DNA from: Balanoglossus misakiensis | Lineage: Eukaryota; Hemichordata | NCBI GenBank assembly: GCA_040954595.2 | Contig: CM082586.2 | Coordinates: forward strand, 6,696,001-6,760,000 | Length of the DNA stretch: 64,000 nt | Reading direction: 5' to 3' | Shown: positions 1 to 12,245 of the stretch, piece after piece | How the letters are laid out: every line of letters starts with the position of its first letter | How positions within the stretch are numbered: the first letter of the stretch is position 1 | Made by a program: the position numbers and the translations under genes | Notes under the pieces: model-generated | What the model was told of the DNA's origin: nothing | The model's database searches: none | What the model saw: the letters and a program-made list of their open reading frames with translations, nothing else

Positions 1-1296
1 CTTGAAGAAAAACGTACAATCTGGAAGTCAAGAGGATAATCTGCCTCCAATTAGATCAGGAGGCACCATCAATACTGACACAGGACAGGTAAGGACGTTG
101 GCGCTATTTAATATGACTTGTATGTAACATCAGCATCTCTGAGTTGAACAGTATGACATTAACTTCAAACCCAACCATGCCATTTTAATGTTTGATCACT
201 ACATGTACATGGCAAGACCATTTTCTTCTAAACCGGGTTTAGCCCTTTCACCGCCATGGTTTGGTCCAAATGTATTGTTTCCTAAGGGAATGTTGGACCC
301 CTATACAGGAAAGTGGGGGTTAAAGGGTTTCCTAAGGGAATGTTGGACCCCTATACAGGAAAGTGGGGGTTAAAGGGTTAATAGTGTTGTTAGTCGCTGA
401 AGTCTTACTGTGTATCTGACAGGCGACCATGGCAGACACAAAGCCGTTTTACCAACCTTCCCCCGATCGCATCAAGTCGGCAGAGTACAGGAAGTGGGAC
501 AAGTTCGATGTGGATAAGGAGGTCGAGAAACTCGACAAAGAAGAGGAACCGTACAGCAAACCCCAAAATGCTGATAAGAATGCAACTTTTGACATTGAAC
601 ATACTATTGACTCCACTGGTGAGCGAGTTTTAAATGCTCCATAAACGCTCTAACTGTTTTTTCAGTATTTTTCTCCCATGTATCAACTCCAGCTTTTCTT
701 CTTCTAGCCTGGATAGCTTTATTAAATGTTCAGTTTAAATTCTCAACTAAACCTGTGTATGAGTATTGGCCATTGTTGTTGACAAATGAATTCAGCTTTG
801 GTCTTTTAAACTTGTTTGCAGTATGCTTGTGGTAACACCAACAGCTTTGTTTTATTCAATCCAGGGATGACAGACGCAGAGAGAGAGCTGAAAGCCAACA
901 GAGAGAAAGACAAAGGCAATGAGGTAGGAGGGTACAACGCTTGTCATCTTTTGGGGGAAAAGGGGGAGGGGGGGGGCAAGAGATTGAAATATAAAGCAGG
1001 AATTGTAGGTCACTTATCTGTGCATTATTTTCTAAAAATGCTGTCTTGTTTTGCGTGTAGGCGTTCCATGCTAAGGAGTTTGCGGAGGCCGTGGCTTATT
1101 ATTCCAGGAGTATATCATTGATCGGTTCAGCTGCAGCTTATAATAACAGGGCTTTAGCAAGTGAGTACATTGGATTTGTGGAATCATTGATGCCAGAAAA
1201 CTTTTTCTCTGCCTGTGAGTGTATTGATAAAATTGATTGAAAACTGTGAGTGACTGTATACTAAAATGATGATGGTGATGGTGGTGGTGGTAATGG

Positions 1297-1337
<41 letters not shown>

Positions 1338-4300
1338 GTGGTGGTTATGATGATGACGATGATGATGATGATGATGATGCCCAGACAATAATGATTGTTT
1401 ATTTTCATTTTAGGAATAAGAATAGAAAAATTTCAGGAGGCTCTTGATGATTGCAATGTAGTGTTACAAATGGAAGCAGACAACGTGAAAGGTAGATAAG
1501 CTTGACTGTTCTCTCTGTACTTAATCTTGCATATTACCCTAGAATTGCACATCATGTAGATAGGTGCACTGTGATACTGAGAGTTCTAAGTAATTAACAT
1601 TACACATTGTGGTGTTTTACCTGGTGTTATTGCAGGGTACATGCGCAGAGGTGTTTCCAAGAAAGGTCTGAAGGACTTGGCTGGCGCTAAAAAAGACTTC
1701 CAACACGTCTTGTCACTGGAACCGAACAATAAAAGAGCTAAGGTAATGCTGAATGTTAGTGCCAGTGTACCTGTGACTTTGCTATACTGTCAAACCTGTC
1801 TATAGTGGCCAGTCAAGGGGACTTTCCTTAACTTGCCTCTATAGACAGGTCAGTTAGTGCACATGTAACAAAGTGGCACTATATAGAGGTGGCCACTAAC
1901 ACAGGTTTGACTGTAGTATGAAATGTGTACGCAGAGGTCCTGTTCAGTGAGGCATGATTGAATGCAAATTCCATGGATTGTATCTCACCAAAGCAAGACA
2001 GGAATTACTCTGGAATGAATATTGATAGTAGTGGAGTACACGTGTTCAAGGGGTTATAACCACCCTGATACCAAAATGCCAGTATATCATCAATACAAGT
2101 AATATTGATTTTGATGTTCCCAGGATCTGTTGGCGGAGATAGCAACAGAGGAAGAGAAAGCCAAGAAAAATTCCAGGAATGCATCGGCGAACAAATCCGG
2201 GAGAAGGATAGTTATCGAGGAAGTGGAAGGAAGCGATTCCAGCGAGGAGGAAGAGGAGGGGGAGGGGCAAGGAAGAGAGGGTGTGAATCATGTTGCCAAA
2301 CAGGAGGAGGACACCGTAGGAAATGAGAGTGTACACAGAACTAGTGAAAGGGATTCTGATCAGAATGGCGAGGTGCTTGAGGAAGTGATATCGTGGACGG
2401 AAGAGGACGATCGCAAACTGTTCGGCGATTCGGTGGGAAAAGCCGGAAGCGGGAACGAGAAAAAGACTAGTCCGGACGTCAACGGGGAAGACAGCGATGT
2501 CGTGATGCAGGATGTGTCGGACGAGCCCAAAATTTCCGATGTGACTATCGAGAAAGTCGATTTCGGAAAAACGGAATGCAGCGATCCGAACTCGCAGTCC
2601 GATTTGAAATCTCAAGATGAAACGGACGGCGCCAGGAAGTCCAAAATGTTGAACGTGGAACAGAAACCCGAGGTTCCACCGCGATCACAGCCACCCGCTG
2701 AACCGACGCAATCTCAGGCGGTGGCCACGAAGCCACCCATGTCAGTCGTGGAGGCGAAACCACCGCCTCCGTCGCCGCCACCACCATTGCCGGACGCGGT
2801 TGTGCATTTGAAGAATCAGGGCAACGAACTTTACAAAGCGGGACAGTACGGGGAGGCCGTGGAAAAATACAGTAAAGCGATAGACAAATTGAAATCAGGT
2901 ATATCTTTTGTTTCTTTGCCATGTGTGTATTTTGACAGGGTTGAATGGCTTGATTTATCTGTATGCAACCTTTATGACCAGCTTGGCCTGATAAAATTAC
3001 CAGCAGAGGCAACTGTGTTGAGTCAGCTGTCAAAATCTTTTACATTACACTGTTTAGTACTGGTTCAAATTCTTCATGACTAAGGTATGCCTGATGCTCT
3101 AGGGGCGTATGAAATTTGAACATGACATTGGTTGCTACGGACTTGACACTATTAGGGGTGGATTTCATTGAGATAATGCTCATTGGCAATCTCTTGGGCA
3201 TCCACAGTTGTATGGTTGTGTATAATTATATTTTATTGGATTTTCAGATAGAACAAAACATGCTGCGAATCTGTCTGTGTTGTACAGCAACCGGGCTGCG
3301 TGTCACGGCAAGACCGGCGACTGCAGATCCTGCATAACAGATTGCAACACCGCGCTGGATCTGGTTCCATTCTCGCCAAAACCGCTGCTGAGAAGAGCCA
3401 ATGCATATGAAACTCTTGAAAAGTAAGGTGTCCATGTGTAACACTAGCAGTACACTTCTTGTGAATTTTCTTTTCTGAGTTCATAAAATCTGTATGAACA
3501 TTTACCAAAAACGTGCAGTGTTCTGTGGACCTAACTCACGGGTCACTAATATACATGTAGTTGTAGTTGCATGGTATCTATATATTTTTTTTCAATTGCA
3601 TGTGATTCACTTCTACCGTTGATTGCCCGGAGAGCCCTAAATTTATTTGATTCAAATGTTTGACCCCCTAGGTCAGTGCAGATCTCACAGTTATGATTAT
3701 AATTGCAATAACATAGACCTCCATTTATAACATAGGCCTCAGATTTCACATTATTTGGGTCGTTGTCTGTTCGTTCAGGTACAGGGATGCGTATGTCGAC
3801 TACCAGTCGGTGTTCGTAATGGATCCTTCGTCTGCACCGGCTCAGACTGGGTCGTCTCGAATGTCCAACATACTAAAGGAACAAGACGGGCCCCAGTGGA
3901 GAGACAGGCTCCCGAAGACTGCAATGGGGCCCCCGCTTGCAACAGCAGTGCCAACAGCGCCCCCTATCGTCACCACCACGGCACAGCCGAAAGCCACGAG
4001 CGAAACCACGACAACGAAGACCGAGGAGTCTGCTCCCAGGATGTCTGCCACCGCAACCGAAGTTCCTCCCAAGGAGACTATCAAGAAACACGAGAACTTG
4101 AGCAAGGCAGAGCGATTCAAACTGTTGAAGGATGAAGGAAACGAGAAAGTTAAAAGGGTTTGTGATGCACTAAAGTACTTGGCAAATATTCAGTTTACCT
4201 TAGTTGTAGGGCGTACATGTATCCCATGGTTCTGCAATACCCTGGTCTGTGAATTTGTATCCTGTTCATAAAGATTGTCAACTTTAGTGAGTTAACATTA

Positions 4301-7300
4301 TTAAAATGTTATTCCTTTTTTTCACACACAGGGTCTATTTGCAGAAGCTGTCCAGAAGTACACTGCCTGTATAGGGGTCGACGATATGCAAGTTGTCAGT
4401 TTTACCAACCGAGCACTCTGTTTCTTGAGACTGGACGAGGTATGACATCACAGTTTTGTATGACATCACTTCCTGGTGTGTGACATCACTGTCTGTGTGA
4501 CATCACCGTGTGACCCCAATTTTTGTGTGTGTCATCACTCGTGGTTTGTGGTTGATTTTGATGGCATATATTGACCTTTGGTAGACAGATCACCGAGTCG
4601 TTACAATATAAGAATTGATATTCATCCTTTCACAGCCAATGAAGGCGGAATCAGATTGCAACACAGCATTAGAGATGGAGCCGGAGAACATCAAAGCATT
4701 ATTCAGAAGAGCACAGGCCAGAAAGGTAAGTCTCGGGTGGCTGAAAAAATGCTTACATCAACTTGTCCATAGCAAACACAGAAAGTATGTCTACTTAGGA
4801 TTGGTTGACTGGGACAGGTGCCAATCATCTATACGTGTGCCCATTGATGATTACAGATATTGTGATTTTTTTTTCATTTGGTGTACAGTGAAACCTGTCT
4901 ATTAAGGACACCTCTGGGACAAAAAAAATCTGTCTTTAAAACGGGGGTGTCCTTAATAGACAGGTAACATTCTATTCAATTTGTAACTTTTGTGTTGAAA
5001 GTTAATAGAGAGTTGTCCTGATTAGAGAGGTGTCCGATTTCACTGTACGCTATTTTTCCATTGTGTTTCCAGATGTTATCCCAGTACAAAGCCAGTTTAC
5101 AAGACCTGAACACACTGCTGCGTGTGGATCCCAAAAACAGCGCCGCTAAGAAGGAACTGGAGATCGTCAAAGAGTACTGGTTGAAGGTATTGTATGCTAC
5201 TATGATAGAGGAGACTATCTATGCTTAATCAAATCACCCCAAAATGTCTTTGCAATGTTGTGATATTTCGCGTGTAATTTGGTATTTTCGGATGTTATTT
5301 GTCTTAAACCGTGACCTTATCATGAAATCACGTAACAAGGGTCACTCATTGATGGGTCGATTTAACTTTATGCACAAATCTCAACTATTTTGACAAAACA
5401 AAAAACAAAGTTAGTCAAGTATATCTTGCCGTCAGTGTGTATATATACTAGGAGGGCCTCGCTTATTAACCATATGGCCTATACCGTGCCAGTATTTTGA
5501 TGACCTTGAACTTGAAGTTGTTCCAGAGGATAATTAGTCTAAAATCATTTGTCGATGTGTGTATCTGTCACTTGCAGGAACTCAGAGAAGATCAGGAGAA
5601 ACAAAAGAAGGAAACTGAAAAACAGACCAAGAAAGAGTCGAAGCAGAACACCAACAAGAAACAAACGCAGAAAGCGAGAAATCGCGTCACAATAGAAGAA
5701 GTTGAAAGCAGCAGTGAGGATGAGGAGGTACCATAGATTTTATTGGGAACTGCCTGTTATTTTACCACGGTTCACCTTCATCTATAAATTTTAGTAGCAA
5801 CCATGTGCTCCCAAATCTCTGTACAAACACTACCTTACAAAAGTGTAGTGTTGGTTCACAGAATATTTCATGTTTACAATGATGATACACTTACAATGGG
5901 AAAATTTCACATCATTGAATGTACGACCTGTATTGGCAGCCTTAGTAATATTTAGGGTTTTCATCGTCCAAATTTGTTTGTGTGTGTATGTACACAGGAT
6001 GAGCCTGAACCCAAAGCCAGAGCTAAGAAAACCTCCAAGGCCAAGTCCAAGGGCAAAGATTCGGCGTCCAAGAAACCCGACGCCAAGTCGCCGACGCCAA
6101 AGGCAGAGAAGAAACCAAAGGAGTCCAGTCCCCGAGCAGCTGAACCCGGTAAAACGAAACAGATGACCAAAGGTGAAAAGTCCGAAACAAAAAGTAAATC
6201 AGAAGTGAAAAGTGGTGATGGACACAAACAGGACAAGAAGCAGGCGTCCAAGATTACAGAGGTTTCCAGTAAGCAAGCAGAGCAGCAGAATACAGGAGCC
6301 AAGTCTTCGAAGAGTAAGAAGAAGGGAAAGCAGAAGGCAGCAGCTGAGACTCCTGTCGTGCAGAGCACAGCAGAGCCGGTGCTGAACAAGGTAATGGAGA
6401 CTGGGAGATTATGAATGGGTACATTTCATCTTAACCCTTTCACCACCATGGTTCCATCCAATCCCATTGTTTTCTATGGTAAAGTTGGACCTCTAAAGAT
6501 TGAACTGGGGGTGAAAGGGTTAAGATGGCATTTAGTCAAATATTCATAATCACTTCATCACCTTGATTGATCTGGGAATTTTTATCACCCTATAACTGAT
6601 CAGTAATTTCAGATCTGTACTTCTATGTGTACTTCGATGTGGCTGCTTCAATGACCGTCCGTGTTTCTACTCACAGGCCACGCCCTACGAGTTTATGCAA
6701 GCCTGGACATCCCTCAAAAGGAAAGAGACAGTTCTTTATGCAAAACTTCTCCGCCAGGTGCAGCCAGAGGATCTACCTAGAGGTGGGTGGGATGTTATTG
6801 TACGTTTCGACGTGTCTGTTTTATTTTATGAGCATTTCATAAAGAAGTGGTTGGATTGTGAGGAAGTCTGATATTCCAACGACGTGTCTTGTCTACAGTC
6901 TACTATGGGTACAGGTTTATGTATGCGTGTTATATGTGAGATATGACCTGAATGTGACCCCAACCCCCTAAGATTGCGTATCCGAACCAAAAGCCTGTCC
7001 CCCCAGCTGTTCGGATAATCGACGTTTTACTGTATGTATTTTTTCAGTTATATATTTGGTCATTTGTATTTCAGTTTTGAGTAACAAGTTGGAAGGAGAC
7101 ATGTTGACAATGATCGTTAAATCGGTGTCAGAACACTTTGTTGACAAAGGTGAGTTGTTTATCAACAATGTAATATCATATCAGTGTGTCAATTTTGGGA
7201 TTTGTACATGTACTAATAATTGGCTTTTTCTGTTACACTAGAAAAATGCAGTGTTCAGCTAGAAAGTCAACAAGTTGCCTGAGCCTGTGCATTAAACATT

Positions 7301-7776
7301 GTGTAATTATTCTGGATTTTTTTTTCCAACAGGGGAGGAGGATTTAGGATATCAGTATTTGACAAATTTGCGGAAAGCAGATCGATTTCAAGTGGTAGCT
7401 ATGTTCCTGTCAGACAAGGACAAACGCAGTGAGTTAATCTGAAAAGGATAATTTTTATGAATTTTGAATGAAGTACTCTTGCGAACCTCACATAATACCT
7501 TAATCTGTGTTAGTGTTTTAGTCTGTCAAAAGATCAGTAGATCTCATAATGCTAAAATCATGAAAAATGAAACGAAGAATTATTAAAATTTATAGAATAC
7601 GATGCCTTGCTCATTAAAACCTAGCAATCACATCTGAGTCGCAGATTTTTTTGATGATTATTTTTTATTTTACAGCTGTAAAATCTGTCATCAGCAAACT
7701 AACAGCTCACACTTCAAGCGTTTACAGCGATAAGAACTTAGAAGATTTAATGTCCAGTTACGGAGTTTCGAGTTGA
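1..7776 (+). CDS. SPAG1: SPAG1, TPR co-chaperone for axonemal dynein assembly (5' end outside window)
   Basis: Eighteen exons: <2-88, 423-618, 865-923, 1061-1160, 1414-1491, 1636-1742, 2124-2898, 3248-3422, 3779-4157, 4332-4439, 4636-4725, 5073-5186, 5578-5727, 5998-6390, 6677-6782, 7075-7149, 7333-7428, 7676-7776. Phases all agree and give 1,062 residues with the N-terminus missing. The first visible exon carries a DNLPP motif and the second a WDKFDVDKE motif, both typical of SPAG1. Three TPR blocks follow at about residues 95-209, 430-560 and 630-756, separated by acidic, proline-rich and lysine-rich linkers. Residues 938-1062 match the RPAP3 C-terminal domain, with SNKLEGD as the clearest motif. 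SPAG1 is a cytoplasmic factor working with HSP70/HSP90 and the R2TP complex to assemble dynein arms. Human SPAG1 is 926 aa; the extra length here lies in the linkers. RPAP3 is the main alternative but lacks the N-terminal motifs. Confidence 0.93.
239..381. mobile_element. piggyBac-type MITE, copy 1, with internal 50-bp duplication
   Basis: Lies in SPAG1 intron 1. It starts TTAGCCCTTTCACC and ends GGGTTAA, the termini shared with the other copies. The 3' half is duplicated head to tail, 281-330 and 331-380, nearly identical. Confidence 0.7.
1264..1379. repeat. ATG/GGT trinucleotide microsatellite
   Basis: About 115 bp of near-perfect GAT repeats with interspersed GGT units, in SPAG1 intron 4. 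It creates false histidine-rich and isoleucine-rich reading frames on the minus strand. Confidence 0.95.
1781..1916. mobile_element. Short palindromic element, family B copy 1
   Basis: Inverted ends share ACTGTCAAACCTGT (left) with ACAGGTTTGACTGT (right), about 136 bp, in SPAG1 intron 6. The interior carries further matching arms around CTATAGACAGGT. A related element is at 4,883-5,047. Confidence 0.6.
4440..4545 (+). repeat. Degenerate tandem TGACATCA repeat beside a splice donor
   Basis: Four or five degenerate units of TGTGACATCAC begin within the splice donor of SPAG1 exon 10 (donor at 4,440). Confidence 0.7.
4883..5047. mobile_element. Short palindromic element, family B copy 2
   Basis: Starts GTACAGTGAAACCTGTCTA and ends ATTTCACTGTAC, so the ends are inverted copies. 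About 165 bp, in SPAG1 intron 11, with a second internal inverted pair around CTGTCTATTAAGG and CCTTAATAGACAG. Confidence 0.7.
6431..6523. mobile_element. piggyBac-type MITE, copy 2
   Basis: 93 bp, TTAACCCTTTCACC at the left and GGTGAAAGGGTTAA at the right, in SPAG1 intron 14. TTAA at each end is the target preference of piggyBac transposases. No coding capacity. Confidence 0.8.
6963..7034. mobile_element. pogo/Tigger-like terminal repeat fragment
   Basis: On the minus strand it begins CAGTAAAACGTCGATTATCC, close to pogo/Tigger ends and to the segment at 54,722. A weaker GTATCCGAACC lies at the other side. It sits in SPAG1 intron 15. Confidence 0.4.
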
Positions 7777-8320
7777 AGCAGATCGTGAGTTTCAACAAGT
7801 TAGCAGCAACCTCCTTAATAATCTTGTCTATAGTGGGATGTTCCTATGGTTTCCACTGGTCAGCTGGACTCTACCACGGAAAATAGGGATGAACGGGCTG
7901 TGAGAAGAAAAAACTTGATAATCAATCAGGGAAACTAAATTCTGTAGTGTTTAAACTTGGATATGCATGTGTGTTTAGTCCGTATTGTGTGGTAAACTAT
8001 ATAACGTCATAATGTGCTTCGAAATAGGAATGGATTTCGGAGAAACTTCAAGAAAGTCCTCATTTATGGCTGTTTTGGTTATTTTCACTTCAGAAATTGT
8101 GGATTTTGTTCTGCCTTTTGAAACTGCCGATGTGTGGGTCATTATAGCTCTGGTCTCCTCAATTCCTGTTACACTATATACCAGAATGTTTTGTTGAAAT
8201 GATGCTGTCCGCCCATGTACAGTGTGTGGAGGATGAGCTCTGGGAGTGTGCATCAGTGAACAGGGGTTACGTGAAGAAAAATAATCAAAACAGTTTCAGA
8301 AAGTGAGTGGCTTTGTCCCT

Positions 8321-8413
8321 TTAACCCTTTCACCCCCAGTTCCGTCTTTCGAGGTCCAATCTTACCATAGAAAACAATGGGCTTGGACTGAACCATGGTG
8401 GCGAAAGGGGTAA
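8321..8413. mobile_element. piggyBac-type MITE, copy 3
   Basis: Left end TTAACCCTTTCACCCCCAGT, right end GGCGAAAGGGGTAA. The right TTAA is degenerate. It lies in reverse orientation relative to copy 2. Confidence 0.75.
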
Positions 8414-10690
8414 TGTTTTGATGCAGAGTGGTATGATTAATGGGTGCTATTCTTTGTAGAAGCCGTATTTGTTTTGCAAACCTTGAGTTTTATCTTCACC
8501 ACTTCGAGCTGTCTACTTAGAACAAGCTTTCAAAAAAAGGATCAAATCAGCTTACTCATTTGCTGTATTCAGCTACCTCAAAAGGTTAATCCGAACAAGA
8601 TGATAAACATTTCTGTAAGTTGATATGTTTACATTTATAATTTGCAATTCTTATACACTTGATCACATACTCTGTATTGAAAAAATAAATGGGAAAAATT
8701 ATTGACGTTTAGTGACTGTTTCTGGTGATAAATATTTTGCTGCAAAAACAGATACACTAGTAGTTCATGCCATGTTAGATATGTTGTGAACTTTGCTTCA
8801 GTGCACAGAATGATTATATGGCTTTCTAAGTGTTGTGATAATAATGTGTACAAATGTTTCTTGCAAGCTTATGCAAGTGTTCAGTCTCCATAGCCACAGT
8901 CTGGGGACTTCAAGATTGGGCTCAGTGTGTCTGACTTACTGTCCATGTATGTATGAACTTCTAGACATGTTGCAGATATAATTAAACTTACTTTAAATTG
9001 CAACACAGTGTGGCAAGGGCATGTGGTTATTCCGTTTAAAACTTTTTTTTGTGTTCAGTACTTTTGCTACATTACGTATGTGTTCCTGGGCCAGTTTCTT
9101 TCCACTGAGATTTCCTCCAATACATGGAATTAACAGTTGTATTCCTTGGGATAACCAATCTTCTGTCCTGCTGTGGAAATCTGGTCAGCCCATGGGGGCC
9201 ACTAATGCTTATCAATGTAGATAGGTGAAGTAGTCATCACTACCAAAGTAAAACCAGCTTTAGGCTTTGGTATTAATGTATACACTTGTATATGGTTGAA
9301 AGTTTGAGACCTGTCATAGCTTGCATGAGTGTGTGTGCTAAGGGGTTCAGTGTGTACATGTTTTTGCAAATTACATCTGGAGCGTATTGTCAGCTAATTT
9401 GTCAATTTTCTCATTACAGTTACTTTTTATTCCCTTGTTTGTATTTTGTATTTGCAATTTACATTGATTTGATAATGATTTGTTTCTTGTCAATTTGAAG
9501 ATAAAAACTTGACTTCCCAATCTGCAAAGACGGTAAGTTATCAGTACCGGTATGTGTTTACTTAAAATTCTTTAATTTTCTGTTGCAAGTCTTGTTTCCT
9601 TGAAAATGACATTACTGTAAAGAATTTTACAAATTGGATCAGTTATTGATAATGGAAATTTGATTATATATTGCTTATTAAATTGACGTATGTTTCTTGC
9701 ATACTTTGAGGTGTTGGATGTCATTCTATACCCCTAAGTACCAGGTATGTCTGATTTTTAGGTCCCATTTGATTATGTATATGTGCCATTCGGATTGGTT
9801 GAGTCTGTATATGTATTTTGTTGATCATTTGCATATTCATGACATAATTTGCATATAAATGCCATCTTGTATTGATTATACGAAACTAAAATTGTTCCCA
9901 CACATACACACAAATAATATCAGAGTAAAGAAAATTACTTTAATCAAATGTCAACTTCTTACAATGAGGCTTTTTCACTCAAAGTGCAAACTACTTTGAA
10001 AACTACACTAGCATGAAACATCACTTGATTGAGAGCTATCTTATCTATCACATGGTAATTTCAGGGTAAAAACTTGATCACTTTCTAAATAGCATATCTC
10101 CAAGCACAAGCGAGAGAACTTGTCTACATACAGTACATGGTGGAACTAACACTGTGGTTCTGAATACCCACATCTAAAGAAAGATGTACCAAGATTTTCA
10201 AATGAATTATGAAGGATGAACTCGTTCAGGAATAGTCTAACCCACGCAACATGCATAGAGGTTTTTGTATCTGAGGTTGGAAGTGATTAATAACTGATCC
10301 TATAAAAGACATCACATTTTAAAGTAAACTGTCCACTTGGTCACATCATGCTTGTAGTGCGAGTAAAGATCACTCTCTCCTGGTATATAATAAACGTTCA
10401 TAAAGAGCGCCCTCACTCCCTGAAAATGCACCTGTGTATACAGAGTGCTGAGGTGATATGGTAACAGTTCGGTGCAGTCGCTTTGTAAGTGGCTCATGGA
10501 AATATACAAGAAACTTACGACCCCCCCAGCCCTATTTAAATATGTATATCAACCAACTGTTTTTCTCTATGAAAACTGATCAAATGTGTCCATCTCCGTC
10601 TCTTCCATTGAAAACTGTACATATTATCGAGATGTGACTTCATGCATGATTGCCAGTTGTCTGCGATCAATTGTTCGGGAATCCTCGAGT

Positions 10691-10783
10691 TTAACCCTCT
10701 CACCCCCAAGTTCCCGTGAAGAGGTCCAACTTTACCATAGAAAACACTTGATTTGGGTCAAACCATGGTGGTGAAAGGGTTAA
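10691..10783. mobile_element. piggyBac-type MITE, copy 4
   Basis: 93 bp, left end TTAACCCTCTCACCCCC and right end GGTGAAAGGGTTAA, just 3' of the ZNF706 coding region. Confidence 0.8.
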
Positions 10784-10940
10784 AGCTGACAACTTGTAGA
10801 AAAATCTCCTGCACCTGATATCATAGAAAAAAAAAATTGATTTAAACTTATGACCTCAGGTTGTTGTATTTAGCTTGTCAGAGAGGCCTCATTTGGAATT
10901 ATCGCGAGACAAATGCAAGTAAACTCACCATATTTACATT

Positions 10941-11320
10941 TTATTGGTCCTTGAGTTCATCTGGGATGGGTGACTTGGGATGTTTGCTTTCAAAATGCTG
11001 CTTGTATGTTTTGACATCTGGCATTTGTGTCTGCATTCAAAGAAATGACAAACCATCAACAATGAATGTCAAAGATTATTAAGGTCATTATATACTATAA
11101 TAATGATACTGACTTTATGAAAACTTTCACAAATTTTGAAGTCAATTTCAAAGCGATGTTTATTAGTTTACTTTTGTGTGCACTTTACCTTGCAAACAGT
11201 ACAGCAATAAATAAGCGCTTTCGCGGCAGCAGCTTTCGAATCACCCTTGCCCTTTTGTGCTTTCTTTTTCTTTTCAGCATTCTTCTGCTGGGATTGAATC
11301 TTTTGCTGACCACGCGCCAT
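10941..11320 (-). CDS. ZNF706: ZNF706 homologue, single C2H2 zinc-finger small protein
   Basis: Two coding exons on the minus strand, 11,320-11,189 and 11,030-10,941, encode 73 aa. The intron has a GTAAAG donor and a pyrimidine-rich CAG acceptor in phase 0. The protein begins MARGQQKIQSQQKN, then a lysine-rich stretch, AAAAKALIY, and one finger C40-x2-C43-x12-H56-x4-H61 with PDVKTYKQHFESKHP. Vertebrate ZNF706 (76 aa) has the same plan and start. A 5' untranslated exon probably ends at 11,738 (GTAAGT donor) and joins an acceptor so that exon 2 begins at 11,351, upstream of the ATG. In vertebrates ZNF706 is a small nuclear protein linked to repression of pluripotency genes; its role here is inferred only from homology. 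Both exons are too short to show as long reading frames. Confidence 0.93.
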
Positions 11321-11770
11321 CTTCGACTAGAACCAGTCTTCCAAAGGCAGCCTGAAAAATTCCTATCCCCATGTCAATTTCATCGAATCCAACCCATTCA
11401 TTCGTTTTCTTACACAACTTAACTATCTGTTGATAGGTTAAACACCTCACAAATCGTTTCTCCTTCTTTGAAACCGATCGGTTACAGAACCCAGTGCAAG
11501 TCGCATTTTTGTTGACCACGATCTCCAACGTAGAGGGGCAATTCTTACATTTGTCAATTGCACAACAAACATGGTTACTGTTTATCATGGCTGCCATACG
11601 GAACACATGTTGTCCGATCGTTCGATTTTTAGTTTGGAAATGATGTATAATTTAGAGACGACTAGGGTAGTTCTCTAAACGATTCGATTCTGAATTTAAA
11701 TCAGATCTATATTCTTCCAGGGAAAGCGTTCACTTACCTGAATTTTCACAGAGCGAAACGCGCCTCTATC

Positions 11771-11779
11771 ACCGGAAGT
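11771..11779 (+). promoter_or_regulatory. ETS-type site in the ZNF706 5' untranslated exon
   Basis: ACCGGAAGT is an exact ETS/GABP motif, about 35 bp upstream of the predicted ZNF706 first splice donor. Such sites commonly lie at start sites of TATA-less housekeeping genes. Confidence 0.5.
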
Positions 11780-12210
11780 CGCCTCAATAAAACGATTAGG
11801 AAGTCCAGTTTCCCGACATCCCGTTAGATCCAGGGGGCTTCACACTCATCATTTCGGAGTCTATCGCGATCAAACACTTTCCAGACATGCACGAGGATAA
11901 CCCCGTAGATACACATTTGTTTCAAACAGTTGATTTGATACAGTTTATAGAGAAGTATCTTCAAGAGCGTTGAATATTAGCTCATTAACAATTAGTTTCA
12001 ATCACAAATTTATCTCATTGGAACTGCTCGGTCACCCCCGGATATACGCGCTGAAGACACATGTGGTTTTCGAACATTTTTGGCATAGAATATACTTTGA
12101 TCAGTTCTGATCGAAAATGTTATGCTATTTTTACGGTATCAATGCCACATTTTGATAAAGAAATAAAGAGAGAGAGAAAAAAAGTTGCACGTAATAACGC
12201 AATATTGAAA

Positions 12211-12245
12211 TCTCGCGAGATAAATTTGACATTCAATATGGCGGC
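12211..12245. promoter_or_regulatory. RCC1L core promoter: TCTCGCGAGA palindrome plus YY1-like ATGGCGGC
   Basis: A perfect TCTCGCGAGA (12,211-12,220), a known core-promoter palindrome of housekeeping genes, is followed 16 bp later by CAATATGGCGGC, matching the YY1 start-site motif. A GTAAAC donor follows at 12,256, giving a probable 5' untranslated exon that splices to the acceptor at 12,606. The divergent ZNF706 start region is about 450 bp away. Confidence 0.6.

Larger units (their letters stand above)
7777..10940. other. Intergenic/UTR stretch between SPAG1 and ZNF706
   Basis: It should contain the 3' UTRs of SPAG1 (+) and ZNF706 (-), which converge here. I see no convincing exon. It holds two MITE copies (8,321-8,413 and 10,691-10,783). 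Around 9,800-9,860 a CCAAT-box-like ATTGG, two ATTTGCAT octamers and a TATAAAT lie close together, but no gene follows that I can identify. Confidence 0.6.

Noticed and set aside
1071-1408. Histidine-rich and isoleucine-rich minus-strand open frames
   Set aside because: They are translations of the ATG/GGT microsatellite.
2046-2615. 189-aa minus-strand open frame
   Set aside because: It is antisense to the long SPAG1 exon 7, which has clear family similarity and consistent splicing.
5961-6389. 142-aa minus-strand open frame
   Set aside because: Antisense shadow of the lysine-rich SPAG1 exon 14.
9820-9860. Octamer pair plus TATAAAT resembling a histone-type promoter
   Set aside because: No histone or small-RNA gene follows; the short AT-rich motifs are expected by chance.
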